A stretch of DNA of 36,496 nucleotides from an uncultured Prevotellaceae bacterium (GCA_902800435.1 CADCEQ010000042.1:1-36496), one strand, 5' to 3'; positions 6,357 to 14,300 are shown, numbered from the stretch's first letter. Translations and numbers: made by a program. The notes: generated from the sequence alone by a model not told the origin.

Positions 6357-8780
6357 TTATTTCATCCGCTCCAGCAGCATGGCGAGGTTTTCGAGGTCGC
6401 GCGGGTCGACATTCAGGTCGAGCAGGTTGCCGTTGCGGTCGAAGAGCTTGTAGGTGGGCCAGCTGTGGACGTCAAGGTGGCGCTCGATGGCGCTCTGCTG
6501 TTCGGCGGGCAGGTTATAGTGAGCCACGTTGGGGCCGCTGACGTTATACTCCTTGATGACGTTCTCCCACGACGTCTGCGGGCTGCTGTTGGCCAGGTAG
6601 AGGAACTCGATGTCGAAGTCCTTCAGCCGGGCGTACTCCTCGGTGGAGTGGCTGAGTGCCTCCTTGCAGGGGCCGCACCACGTGCCCCAGATGTCCAAGA
6701 GCACGAACTTGCCCTTGTAAGGCTCAATAATCTTCTTCAGCAGCGCCTCGCCCTCGCTGAGGTCGGCCAGATTGTCGGACGATTTGAGCACCAGCTTGTC
6801 GAACTCGCGGTTCTCGATGGCGAGGTATCGGTCGTTCAGCTTCTCTATCTGCGCAATGGCAAGGGGATTGGCGGTCATGGCCCTCAGCGTGTCGATGATG
6901 GCGGGCGACAAGGCCGTGCGGCTGTGGTCAATCTCGTCGTAAACCATCTTGGAGAGGTAGATGTCCTTGATGAATGGAGAGGCATGGAGCGAGTCGAGCG
7001 TCTTCCGGCCGTCTTTCAGCCGGAGATTCAGCAGATGTCCCCTTACCAGCTTTGAGGCTTTCGGCGTGTTGAGAATCTTCTCGGCACTCTTTATCAGGTC
7101 GGCATTCTTCTCGTTCAGTTCCTCGGCTATCTTCTGTTTCTCCTCATCGGTGGGAGCAGCCATCACCTTGGCCTGGGCGTCGGTGAGCCAGTCCTTCCAG
7201 CGGTTGAGCAGTGCCAGCTCTTCGTCGTTCGAGGCTATCTCGTCCACAAGGTCCAGATAGCTGACGGTGAACGTAGAATTGCGTCCACGTTCGGCATCGT
7301 CCAAGTAGTCGCGGACAAACGTCCGCACGTCGCGGTAGAGCGTGAAGGGGAATGAGCCGTCGAGCTTCGTCCAGAACGTGTCGTGGGCATAGCTTCGGGC
7401 ACTGGCTGACAGTTGGAAGTCCTTTGTCATGAAACGGGCCTGTCCCAGTTCGCGCGCCTGATTCCAGAACATACTGCCCTTCACATAGCTGATGAAGCGC
7501 GTCGAGAGCGTGGGCTGTGCCTGGCTGTGGGCATCGACGTCGGCATTATACGACTTGAGCAGGCTGTCAACGGATGCGACGTAGCGGTCGAGGCGTTCCG
7601 GCGTGACTCTTTCTTCCGAGCGCAACTCGTCAAGCATTTGGTTTCCCTGAAACATCGCTCCGCCACGCCAGTCGTAGATACTCTTGGCCAGCTCGTTCTG
7701 CAGGCGGCAGTCGTCGCCCATGAAGTAGCGGCGGCCCTCCTTGTAGTCGCAGAGCATGAAGTAGGTCTTGCCCGCCTCGAGTATGGTGTTGATGTAGCTG
7801 CGGCCCCAGTCGCAGTAGAACTCCGAACTGTTGAGCACGGGAATCTTCGCTGTGAAGCGGCCCAGGGAGTCCAAGTCGGCATAGACCGACTGCTCGTCGT
7901 CGGTGAAGAAGTTCTGAACGCTGAACTCAAAGGTTTTCTGGCGCTTCAGCTCCTCGGGCATATCCTTCAGCCAGCCCACCACGGTCACGGTGTCCTCCCT
8001 GTAGCCCGTGTCGGCGAAGCTGGTGCGCGTGTCCTTCGTGGGGTAGTCGGGCACGTAGCGGCTGTTCATCATCGCGAGCACCGCCTTGCGGCCGCCAATC
8101 ACTATCGTACGCGTACCTTTCTTATTCTTGCCCACCGTGACCTTCAGCTCGTCTGCGCCGCTGGTCAGCAGCAGCTCGGCCTCGCCCGTCTTGGGGTTCA
8201 CGTCGCGCTGCTTGTACGTCCAGAAGCGGCAGTCGTAGATGGCGCACTCGTCTGTGAATGCTATCACCCAGTCGCCCGTCTGCGGGTCGCGCCAGTACGA
8301 GGGGAACAGCAGCTTCCAGCGCTCCTCAACGGGCTTGACGCCCCTGAACTGGAAGGCCCGGTCGCCGTCGCCCTCGATGAAGTCGAACGAGCGGGTGCCC
8401 TTCGGCAGCGGCTGGAAGTGGAAGACCATGTCGCGCTTGCAGTCCTTGCCGGTATAGGTTTCTGTGTCGAGCTCTATGCCGTCGGCCTTTGTGAGGGCAT
8501 AGCGGCGGTCCCCCGCCTTCAGGTAGGTGTCGCCGGCAAACCGGAACCAGTTGCCGCGCCCGGGAAACGATATTTGTCGCGCCGTGATGTACACCACCGT
8601 CTCCGTGTCCTTCAGCTCCACCTTTGTGATGTCGAGCGAGAGGCTGGTGGCTCCGTCGCCGTAAGCATTTCCATACTCCGTAGTGGGCTGTTCCCACACG
8701 ATTGTTTTCTCTTTTGCCCAGCCCGTCGTTGCGACAAGTGCAAGCAGCAGGGCCATCATGGTTGATTTCATCTTCATCAT
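6357..8780 (-). CDS. Large secreted thioredoxin-fold (TlpA/AhpC-TSA-like) protein
   Basis: 807 residues with a signal peptide (MMKMKSTMMALLLALVATTGWA). The first ~600 residues are a beta-rich then helical region without a motif I know. The C-terminal ~130 residues are a TlpA-like thioredoxin domain with LLDIWGTWCGPCKEAL; the CGPC site is at about 702-705 and the cis-Pro loop at SWPTYKLF. Such proteins reduce disulfides in the Bacteroidetes periplasm. It is transcribed from its own promoter at 8816-8846. The next gene downstream, the third sigma factor, starts 61 nt after its stop with no convincing terminator, so read-through is possible. Confidence 0.88.
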   Translation of the reverse strand: MMKMKSTMMALLLALVATTGWAKEKTIVWEQPTTEYGNAYGDGATSLSLDITKVELKDTETVVYITARQISFPGRGNWFRFAGDTYLKAGDRRYALTKADGIELDTETYTGKDCKRDMVFHFQPLPKGTRSFDFIEGDGDRAFQFRGVKPVEERWKLLFPSYWRDPQTGDWVIAFTDECAIYDCRFWTYKQRDVNPKTGEAELLLTSGADELKVTVGKNKKGTRTIVIGGRKAVLAMMNSRYVPDYPTKDTRTSFADTGYREDTVTVVGWLKDMPEELKRQKTFEFSVQNFFTDDEQSVYADLDSLGRFTAKIPVLNSSEFYCDWGRSYINTILEAGKTYFMLCDYKEGRRYFMGDDCRLQNELAKSIYDWRGGAMFQGNQMLDELRSEERVTPERLDRYVASVDSLLKSYNADVDAHSQAQPTLSTRFISYVKGSMFWNQARELGQARFMTKDFQLSASARSYAHDTFWTKLDGSFPFTLYRDVRTFVRDYLDDAERGRNSTFTVSYLDLVDEIASNDEELALLNRWKDWLTDAQAKVMAAPTDEEKQKIAEELNEKNADLIKSAEKILNTPKASKLVRGHLLNLRLKDGRKTLDSLHASPFIKDIYLSKMVYDEIDHSRTALSPAIIDTLRAMTANPLAIAQIEKLNDRYLAIENREFDKLVLKSSDNLADLSEGEALLKKIIEPYKGKFVLLDIWGTWCGPCKEALSHSTEEYARLKDFDIEFLYLANSSPQTSWENVIKEYNVSGPNVAHYNLPAEQQSAIERHLDVHSWPTYKLFDRNGNLLDLNVDPRDLENLAMLLERMK

Positions 8781-8815
8781 TTAGTCTTTTCGGTAAGGTC
8801 TTTCAAAATACGCTG

Positions 8816-8846
8816 CAAAGATACGACATTTTGCTGATAGCAGCAA
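8816..8846 (-). promoter_or_regulatory. Bacteroidetes-type promoter for thioredoxin-fold gene
   Basis: -33 TTGC (8846-8843), 19-nt spacer and -7 TATCTTTG (8823-8816) on the minus strand, 36 nt before the ATG. It fits the TTTG / TAnnTTTG consensus. Confidence 0.75.
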
Positions 8847-8895
8847 GCAATCGCTGTTTTTCTTTGGTTAAGAAAACGAAAAGGATAATAATTAC

Positions 8896-8949
8896 TTTGC
8901 TCCGTCCAAACCCCTCATTTACTCCGAGCAAACGCCGCGTTTGCTCCGG
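8896..8949. repeat. 54-bp intergenic repeat, copy 1
   Basis: Aligns without gaps to 28237-28290 with 42 of 54 positions identical by my count. It contains an inverted repeat GAGCAAAC-GCCGC-GTTTGCTC. It lies between two divergent genes. Confidence 0.8.
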
Positions 8950-9030
8950 CTAAAAGCCCCGCTAACCGGATTCCGGCGGCGTAGCGAAAAAAAACATGGA
9001 TTGCAGGTATGGAAATTGGTAAAAAAGATG

Positions 9031-9038
9031 TATCTTTG
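9031..9038 (+). promoter_or_regulatory. -7 box for GH43 gene
   Basis: TATCTTTG followed by CACCC, 28 nt before the ATG at 9067. No good -33 box at the usual spacing. Confidence 0.6.
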
Positions 9039-9066
9039 CACCCAGAAACCGAAACCTGAAAAAACG

Positions 9067-10752
9067 ATGAAGAAGAAAATCTTTCTTGCAGCAGCCCTCA
9101 CGGCAGCTTGCATACAGACCAACGCACAGACTCTGGGCACCGACTACAAGGGTGCCAGCAATGCCAACCCCATCAGCGCCAGCGTGTTCTGCGCCGACCC
9201 GACGGCCATCGACTACAACGGGCGGCTCTACGTCTACGGCACCAACGACCACCAGCAGTTTATCATCAACAAGAAGTCGGGCTCAAACGGCTACGGCAAC
9301 ATCAAATCGCTGGTCGTATTCTCGACCGACGACATGGTAAACTGGACATTTCACGGCACCATCGACGTGGGAAAGGTCTGCACGTGGGCCGGGCAGTCAT
9401 GGGCTCCGTCGGCCGTGTGGCGCACGACGGCTGCGGGCAACGATGAATTCTTCATCTATTTCGCCAACGGCGGCGGCAGCGTGGGCGTCATGAAGAGCAC
9501 GGTATCGCCGGTAGGGCCCTACAAGTCGCCAAGATCGAGCGCCATGATTACTCAAGACACACCAGGCGTAAGGCCCTGCAACTGGGTGTTCGACCCGGGT
9601 GCCGTCATCGACTCCACCGGTCAGGGCTGGATAGCCTTCGGCGGCGGCGACCCGCAGTCGTCGGGCTCGAAGTTGTGGCCGGGCAATTCGCGTATTGCCA
9701 AGCTGAAGCCCTCGATGACCGCCATCGACGGTTCGGCTGTCAACATGCCTGCTCCCTACCTGTTTGAGGCCAGCGAGCTGAACATCATCGGCGGCCGCTT
9801 CGTCTATACCTACAACACGTCGTGGAGCGACCGCAACGACTGGTCGAAGTTTGCCGGGCGCAACGGTCAGGCAGCCCCGTCGTCGTGCAGCATGTGCTAT
9901 ATGGTAAGCGACACCCCACTCGAGCCCGAGTCGTGGGAGTATCGCGGCGAATACGTACCCAACGAGGGCAACTTCAACATGGGCTGGGGCAACAACCACA
10001 CCCACCTGCACAAGTTCCAAGGCAACTACTATCTGTTCTACCACTCCACCGTGCTGGAGTCGGCCATGAACACCGGCGCCTCGGGATTCCGCTCCATCGG
10101 CGTGAACAAGGCTACGGTGAACGAGACGAAGCAGAACATCACCAAGATGACGCTGAACAAGACGGGCGTCACCGCCATCAAGAACCTCGACCCCTACATT
10201 CTGCAGCAGGCCGAGACAATGGCAACCAGCGGCGGCATCGCCTACGAGGACTTCAGCAACATATCGAAGAACACCAGCATCAGCAGCCTGGGCAACGACG
10301 CCTCGCGCGAGCTGCAGGTAAAGATGAAGGCCGGCTCGTGGACTCAGCTGCGCAAGGTTGACTTCGGCAGTCAGGGTGCCGTCAGCCTCAAAATCCGCAC
10401 CAAGGGCACGGGAACCATCGAGGTACGCCTCGGCACCAGAACGGCAAAGGCTGCCGCTACCCTTGAATGCTCGTCGACCGTCTTCGAGGAAAAGACCGTT
10501 GATGTCGACCCGTCGGTATTCACGGGCGTCAAGAACGTCTTCTTCGTCTGCACCGACGGCACCAGCCTCTACTTCGACAACTGGCAGTTCAGCGACACAC
10601 AGCCCGACGCCGTAACCGCCCCCGCCGCAGCCACGAAGGCTCCCGACGGCACCTACCGCCTCGACGGCTCCACCGTCAACGCCGGCACCCAGCCCCGCGG
10701 CCTCGTCATCGAGCGCAAGGCCGGACAAAGCCGCAAGCGGATAGTCAGATAA
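9067..10752 (+). CDS. Secreted GH43 family glycosidase with CBM6-like domain
   Basis: 561 residues from the ATG at 9067, which lies below the promoter and gives the signal peptide MKKKIFLAAALTAACIQTNA. A frame open further upstream is not coding. The GH43 beta-propeller spans ~25-370. I assign the catalytic base to Asp44 (FCADPTAI), the pKa modulator to Asp176 (VFDPGAVID) and the acid to Glu234 (YLFEASEL). A CBM6-like beta-sandwich follows at ~380-525 (QAETMA at the start, SLYFDNWQF at the end). The tail TYRLDGSTVNAGTQPRGLV resembles a degenerate Bacteroidetes C-terminal sorting tail. The likely substrate is arabinoxylan or a related hemicellulose. It stands alone, with no SusC/D beside it. 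Confidence 0.92.
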   Translation: MKKKIFLAAALTAACIQTNAQTLGTDYKGASNANPISASVFCADPTAIDYNGRLYVYGTNDHQQFIINKKSGSNGYGNIKSLVVFSTDDMVNWTFHGTIDVGKVCTWAGQSWAPSAVWRTTAAGNDEFFIYFANGGGSVGVMKSTVSPVGPYKSPRSSAMITQDTPGVRPCNWVFDPGAVIDSTGQGWIAFGGGDPQSSGSKLWPGNSRIAKLKPSMTAIDGSAVNMPAPYLFEASELNIIGGRFVYTYNTSWSDRNDWSKFAGRNGQAAPSSCSMCYMVSDTPLEPESWEYRGEYVPNEGNFNMGWGNNHTHLHKFQGNYYLFYHSTVLESAMNTGASGFRSIGVNKATVNETKQNITKMTLNKTGVTAIKNLDPYILQQAETMATSGGIAYEDFSNISKNTSISSLGNDASRELQVKMKAGSWTQLRKVDFGSQGAVSLKIRTKGTGTIEVRLGTRTAKAAATLECSSTVFEEKTVDVDPSVFTGVKNVFFVCTDGTSLYFDNWQFSDTQPDAVTAPAAATKAPDGTYRLDGSTVNAGTQPRGLVIERKAGQSRKRIVR

Positions 10753-10774
10753 AAGAGACAACGACTCGGAATGA

Positions 10775-10810
10775 CGAGGCGGCGCCTGACGATTGTGAGG
10801 CGCCGCCTCG
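10775..10810. repeat. Perfect 13-bp inverted repeat
   Basis: Arms CGAGGCGGCGCCT (10775-10787) and AGGCGCCGCCTCG (10798-10810) flank a 10-nt loop. No T run follows. An outer GGAATGA/TCATTCC pair (about 10768 and 10859) brackets it. Confidence 0.9.
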
Positions 10811-10952
10811 CGTTTATGAGGAGGCACTTCATCTCCACGAGAAGCACCTGGAAGAATATCATTCCAAAAAGAGCGGCTACAGGGAGCCGTTTTAGAACAA
10901 ACGCTCACCAGACGCTTCGCATTTAGTGGTTTTTTCTGATATTTAACCGAAA

Positions 10953-10984
10953 TTTGGGAGAAATCGCCAAACATCGTACCTTTG
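10953..10984 (+). promoter_or_regulatory. Promoter of the sulfur/encapsulin operon
   Basis: -33 TTTG (10953-10956), 20-nt spacer and -7 TACCTTTG (10977-10984), 21 nt before the first ATG. Strong match to the Bacteroidetes consensus. No other clear promoter is seen before 17873, so it probably serves nine genes. Confidence 0.82.
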
Positions 10985-11005
10985 CACCCGGAAACCCACA
11001 TAAAG

Positions 11006-12178
11006 ATGAAGAAGCAGACAACAGCCATACATACGCCATACGTCCGGCCCGATGCTTACGGGTCGCTGGCGGTCCCCATATATAATAATGTGTCGTTCGA
11101 GTTCGACGATGCACAGACGATGAGCGATGCCTTCTGCAACCGCATCAAGGCTCCCGACTACGCCCGTATAGCCAACCCCACGGTGACACAGTTCGAACAG
11201 CGGGTGAAGGCGCTGACGGAGGCTGAGCACGTAACGGCACTGAACTCAGGCATGGCAGCCATCAGCACCGTGCTCCTGGCTGTGGCTGCTCAGAGTAAGA
11301 ACATCGTCACCTCGCGCCACCTGTTTGGCAACACGCTAGCACTCATCAGCGGTACGCTGCTGCGCCTCGGCGTCAAGCCACGCCTGCGCGACCTGACCGA
11401 CCTGGAAGCCGTAGAGGCTGCCGTCGACGAGCAGACTGCCTGCGTGTACTTAGAGACGGTCACTAATCCGCAGTTAGAGGTGGCCGACCTGAAGGGCATC
11501 GCCGACATTGCCCACAGGAAGGGCGTGCCCGTGATTGCCGACTCTACCGTGATTCCCTTTACGGAGACCTCGCTGAAGGATCTGGGTGTTGACGTCGAAG
11601 TGGTGTCGAGCACGAAATATATCTCGGGCGGCGGCACGTCGTTAGGCGGTCTGATTATCGACTACGGCACCTTCCCGCTCATCAACAAGCTGGTGAAGTA
11701 CGACCTGCTCATCAACCTCGGCGTCTACATGACGCCGCAGACGGCCTACATGCAGACACTCGGCCTGGAGACGCTCGACGTGCGCTACCAGCGGCAGGCA
11801 GCCAATACGCTGTGGCTGGCCGAGGCGCTCAGAGAGCTGCCCGCCATTACCGGCGTCAACTACGTGGGACTGAAGGATAATCCCTTTCACGAGCTGGCCG
11901 TCAGACAGTTCGGGCCGACGGCGGGAGCCATGCTCACCATCGACCTGCAGTCGAAGGAGGCATGCTTCGGATTCCTTAACCGTCTGCAGCTGATTCACAG
12001 GGCCACTAACCTCTTCGACAGTCGCACGCTGGCCATCCATCCCGCCTCGACTATCTTCGGCCTGTTCCCTGAAAGGCAATTGCAACAGATGGACGTGCGG
12101 CAGACCACCATCCGTCTCTCCGTCGGACTTGAAGCCCCCGAAGATCTCCTGCAAGACATTCAACAAGCCCTCTCATAA
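11006..12178 (+). CDS. PLP-dependent Cys/Met-metabolism enzyme (MetY / cystathionine gamma-synthase-like)
   Basis: 390 residues from the ATG at 11006. An upstream TTG in frame lies inside the promoter and is not used. The fold-type I PLP signature is complete: substrate/PLP loop YARIANPTVTQFEQRV (~52-67), LNSGMAAIS (~79-87) for phosphate binding, ADSTVIPF (~178-185) with the ring-contacting Asp, and the Schiff-base lysine in SSTKYISGGGTSLGG (Lys204). This family attaches sulfur to O-acylated homoserine or serine, or makes cystathionine. Here it sits with a thiocarboxylate carrier, its activating enzyme and a JAMM protease, as MetY does in the homocysteine pathway of Wolinella succinogenes, so I favour O-acetylhomoserine sulfhydrylase using carrier-bound sulfur. 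Exact substrate is inference. First gene of the operon, 12 nt before the next. Confidence 0.88.
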   Translation: MKKQTTAIHTPYVRPDAYGSLAVPIYNNVSFEFDDAQTMSDAFCNRIKAPDYARIANPTVTQFEQRVKALTEAEHVTALNSGMAAISTVLLAVAAQSKNIVTSRHLFGNTLALISGTLLRLGVKPRLRDLTDLEAVEAAVDEQTACVYLETVTNPQLEVADLKGIADIAHRKGVPVIADSTVIPFTETSLKDLGVDVEVVSSTKYISGGGTSLGGLIIDYGTFPLINKLVKYDLLINLGVYMTPQTAYMQTLGLETLDVRYQRQAANTLWLAEALRELPAITGVNYVGLKDNPFHELAVRQFGPTAGAMLTIDLQSKEACFGFLNRLQLIHRATNLFDSRTLAIHPASTIFGLFPERQLQQMDVRQTTIRLSVGLEAPEDLLQDIQQALS

Positions 12179-12190
12179 AACAGATAAGAA

Positions 12191-12667
12191 ATGGAACAGA
12201 AGAAACTAAGCATCATCGCCTTCAGTGGCGATTTCGACAAGCTGACCGCCGTATTTACATTAGGTACGGGCGCAGCAGCCGTAGGCTACGAGGTGAACAT
12301 CTTCTTCACCTTCTGGGGACTCGACGCCATCAAGCAGAAGCAGGGGCGCTCGTTCACAGGCGGCAATTGGCTGACGAAGATTTTCGGCTTCATGATGGGC
12401 GGACTGAAGGTCACTCCCACGAGCCGTTTCAACTTCCTCGGCGCAGGCCCGAAGATATTCCGCTACCTGATGCGCAAGAACAACGTGGCAACGCTCGAAG
12501 AGCTCGTCGAGGCTGCCAAGGCGCTCGGCATCAACCTCTACGCCTGCGAGATGGCGATGCATGTGCTCGGCCTGAAGAAGGAGGACTTTATTCCCGAGGT
12601 GAAGGACGTGCTCGGCGTGGCTTCGTTTCTGAACCTGAGCGAAGGGGGACAGACGTTATTCATCTAA
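12191..12667 (+). CDS. DsrE/DsrF-like sulfur-carrier family protein
   Basis: 158 residues. The sequence follows the DsrE2-type pattern: KLSIIAFSGDFDKLTAVFTL at the start, YEVNIFFTFWGL (~33-44), FGFMMGG (~65-71), and the conserved cysteine in LYACEMAMHVLGL (Cys119), the likely persulfide site. DsrE proteins pass sulfane sulfur to TusA-type partners, and a TusA-like gene follows 13 nt downstream. It is probably cytoplasmic; two hydrophobic stretches could hint at membrane contact. Role in the operon: relay of persulfide sulfur. Family call is firm, direction of transfer unknown. Confidence 0.88.
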   Translation: MEQKKLSIIAFSGDFDKLTAVFTLGTGAAAVGYEVNIFFTFWGLDAIKQKQGRSFTGGNWLTKIFGFMMGGLKVTPTSRFNFLGAGPKIFRYLMRKNNVATLEELVEAAKALGINLYACEMAMHVLGLKKEDFIPEVKDVLGVASFLNLSEGGQTLFI

Positions 12668-12680
12668 AAAAGCTACAGAT

Positions 12681-12905
12681 ATGGCAACAAAAGTATTAGA
12701 CATCACGAAGGAGCACTGCCCGATGACCTTCGTCAAGACCAAGATTGAGCTGTCGAAGCTTAGTGAGGGCGACATCCTGGAAGTGCTGCTCGCCGAGGGC
12801 GAACCGCTCGACAACGTGCCGCGCAACGCCAAGGAGCAAGGCTACAACGTGCTCTCCGTTGAGCATGTGGAAGGTACGACACATAAGGTAACGATTAAAA
12901 AGTAA
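12681..12905 (+). CDS. TusA-like sulfurtransferase
   Basis: 74 residues, the normal TusA length. The active-site motif near the N-terminus is HCPMTFVKTKIELSKL, with Cys13 as the expected persulfide carrier; classical TusA has CPxP, here CPMT. The fold pattern beta-alpha-beta-alpha-beta-beta is visible, ending in EGTTHKVTIKK. Its partner DsrE is just upstream. I infer that the pair moves sulfane sulfur to or from the cysteine desulfurase and the thiocarboxylate carrier encoded downstream. A spacer of 53 nt made of GTAAAA repeats separates it from the shell gene. Confidence 0.88.
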   Translation: MATKVLDITKEHCPMTFVKTKIELSKLSEGDILEVLLAEGEPLDNVPRNAKEQGYNVLSVEHVEGTTHKVTIKK

Positions 12906-12951
12906 AAAGGTAAAAGGGTAAAAAAGTAAAAAGGTAAAAACATAAAAACTA
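12902..12951 (+). repeat. A-rich GTAAAA repeat tract
   Basis: Imperfect units such as AAAAGGTAAAAGGGTAAAAA in tandem between the tusA-like stop and the encapsulin start. A similar tract lies on the minus strand at 22018-22057. Confidence 0.8.
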
Positions 12952-12958
12952 AACGATT

Positions 12959-14278
12959 ATGGCAGATTCTAATTTACAGCGCAGTGTGACCACTGCTACC
13001 GCCAGAAGACTGGCGACCACCACCAAGACCGCCCCGCAGATGGGCAGTATCACCCCGAGACTATTGCTGAAACTCCTGCCTTGGGTGCAGGTCAGCGGCG
13101 GCACATTCCGCGTAAACCGCACGAAGGTGGAACTCCGCAAGAACGACCGACTGCCCATTCAGTACGTGAACGGCGTGCCCTCGTTTACGGCGAAGAACCT
13201 GAAGGCTATTCCCCTGTTCTCTGAGTTCGACGACGAGATCCTGAATCGTCTGGTTAGCTCGTTCGAGACCAAGGAGGTTGACGTAGACCAGCTCTTCGTC
13301 GAGGAGGGCAAGGACAAGCAGCGCTTCTTCATCGTGGCCAGCGGTCAGGCTGAGGTCATCAGCAAGGGACCTCACGGAGAGGACCTGCGGATTGCCCTGC
13401 TGGGCGACGGTGAGTACTTTGGCGAGGCCGACTTGCTCGACGAGCAGGAGTCGACGGTCAGCGTTCGCGCCATCACGCCGACTGTGTTCCTCGGACTGAA
13501 GCTGAAGGAACTGATCAAGTTTATCAAGGAGGTGCCCGACTTCCGTGAGACGTTCAACAAGGCCGTCGACAAGCAACTGCGCCTGAAGGCATCGGTGAAC
13601 GACAACGGCGAGAAGCACATCGACCTGGTCTCGGGTCACGAGGAGGACAACATTATTCCCGAGACCTACATCGACTACGAGGAGAACCCCACCGAATATG
13701 CACTGAACACGCTGCAGACCGTTGTTCGTGTGCATACCCGCGTCAGCGACCTCTACAATAATCCCTACAACCAGCTGGAAGAGCAGCTGCGCCTGTCAAT
13801 CGAAAGCATCAAGGAGCGCCAGGAGTGGGAGCTCATCAACAACAAGCAGTTCGGACTGCTGGCCGCTACCAACCCCGCCTACCGCATCACGACGCGCTAC
13901 GGTGCCCCCACCCCCGACGACCTCGACGAGCTGCTGTCGCTGGTTTGGAAGGAGCCTGCCTTCTTCATGAAGGTCATTCTGTGGCGCGGCGTGCCCCTGA
14001 TTCCTTCCGACAAGGTGGAGGTAGAAGGCCAGTATCTGACGGGCCGCGGCGTTGGCACGACGAAGATTATCCTCGTGCGCGTCGGCGAAAAGAATCAGGG
14101 TGTAGTCGGTCTGCACCAGAGCGGCATTCCCGGCGAGATTGCCCCCAGCCTGAGCGCCCGTCTGATGGGACTCGACAAGTTTGGCGTGGCCTCGTATCTG
14201 CTCACGAAGTACTTCTCACTGGCCTCACTGACTGACGATGCCATCGCCGGAGAATGTCGAGGTGGGCTATTATCATGA
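12959..14278 (+). CDS. Family 2B encapsulin nanocompartment shell protein with cNMP-binding-like insertion (frameshifted C-terminus)
   Basis: 439 residues. HK97-type Family 2 encapsulin segments: N-arm ARRLATTTKTAPQMGSITPR (~15-34); LLKLLPWVQVSGGTFRVNR (~36-54); spine region YALNTLQTVVRVHTRVSDLY (~247-266); GAPTPDDLDELLSLVWKEPAFF (~315-336, written here in part); LWRGVPLIPSDKVEV; GVVGLHQSGIPGE; MGLDKFGVASYLLTKYFSLA. Between E-loop and spine, residues ~80-205, is a cyclic-nucleotide-binding-like domain (FFIVASGQAEV, GEYFGEADLL), which defines subtype 2B. The usual phosphate-binding arginine is absent (DEQESTVSV). Two oddities: about 35 residues normally lying between KEPAFF and WRGVP appear deleted, and the C-terminus ENVEVGYYHDYQHRK is in the +1 frame at 14250-14297 while this frame ends GECRGGLLS. 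The gene may be degenerating, or the sequence may contain errors. Confidence 0.9.
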   Translation: MADSNLQRSVTTATARRLATTTKTAPQMGSITPRLLLKLLPWVQVSGGTFRVNRTKVELRKNDRLPIQYVNGVPSFTAKNLKAIPLFSEFDDEILNRLVSSFETKEVDVDQLFVEEGKDKQRFFIVASGQAEVISKGPHGEDLRIALLGDGEYFGEADLLDEQESTVSVRAITPTVFLGLKLKELIKFIKEVPDFRETFNKAVDKQLRLKASVNDNGEKHIDLVSGHEEDNIIPETYIDYEENPTEYALNTLQTVVRVHTRVSDLYNNPYNQLEEQLRLSIESIKERQEWELINNKQFGLLAATNPAYRITTRYGAPTPDDLDELLSLVWKEPAFFMKVILWRGVPLIPSDKVEVEGQYLTGRGVGTTKIILVRVGEKNQGVVGLHQSGIPGEIAPSLSARLMGLDKFGVASYLLTKYFSLASLTDDAIAGECRGGLLS

Positions 14279-14297
14279 CTATCAGCATAGGAAATAG
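14250..14297 (+). pseudogene. Out-of-frame conserved C-terminus of the encapsulin
   Basis: In the +1 frame relative to the shell gene this stretch encodes ENVEVGYYHDYQHRK and then TAG. It resembles the conserved end of Family 2 shells. The in-frame sequence DDAIA lies directly before it, so a small indel near 14246-14250 separated the two. Confidence 0.75.
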
Positions 14298-14300
14298 AAG

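Larger units (their letters stand above)
10753..11005. other. Intergenic region with a 13-bp palindrome and the operon promoter
   Basis: No gene seen. It holds a perfect 13-bp inverted repeat (10775-10810), a weak CGGCT/AGCCG hairpin followed by TTTTA (10874-10893) that may end the GH43 transcript, and the promoter of the sulfur/encapsulin operon (10953-10984). Confidence 0.7.

Noticed and set aside
8941..9066. N-terminal extension of the GH43 protein from an upstream TTG
   Set aside because: The extension covers the TATCTTTG box and precedes a perfect signal peptide at 9067.
12902..12951. Possible CRISPR-like or array structure
   Set aside because: The units are 6-10 nt, imperfect and without spacers; it is a simple A-rich repeat. 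No CRISPR array or cas gene is seen in the window.
12959..14278. Crp/Fnr-type transcription regulator
   Set aside because: It has a cyclic-nucleotide-binding-like domain but no helix-turn-helix; the flanking sequence is HK97-type encapsulin.
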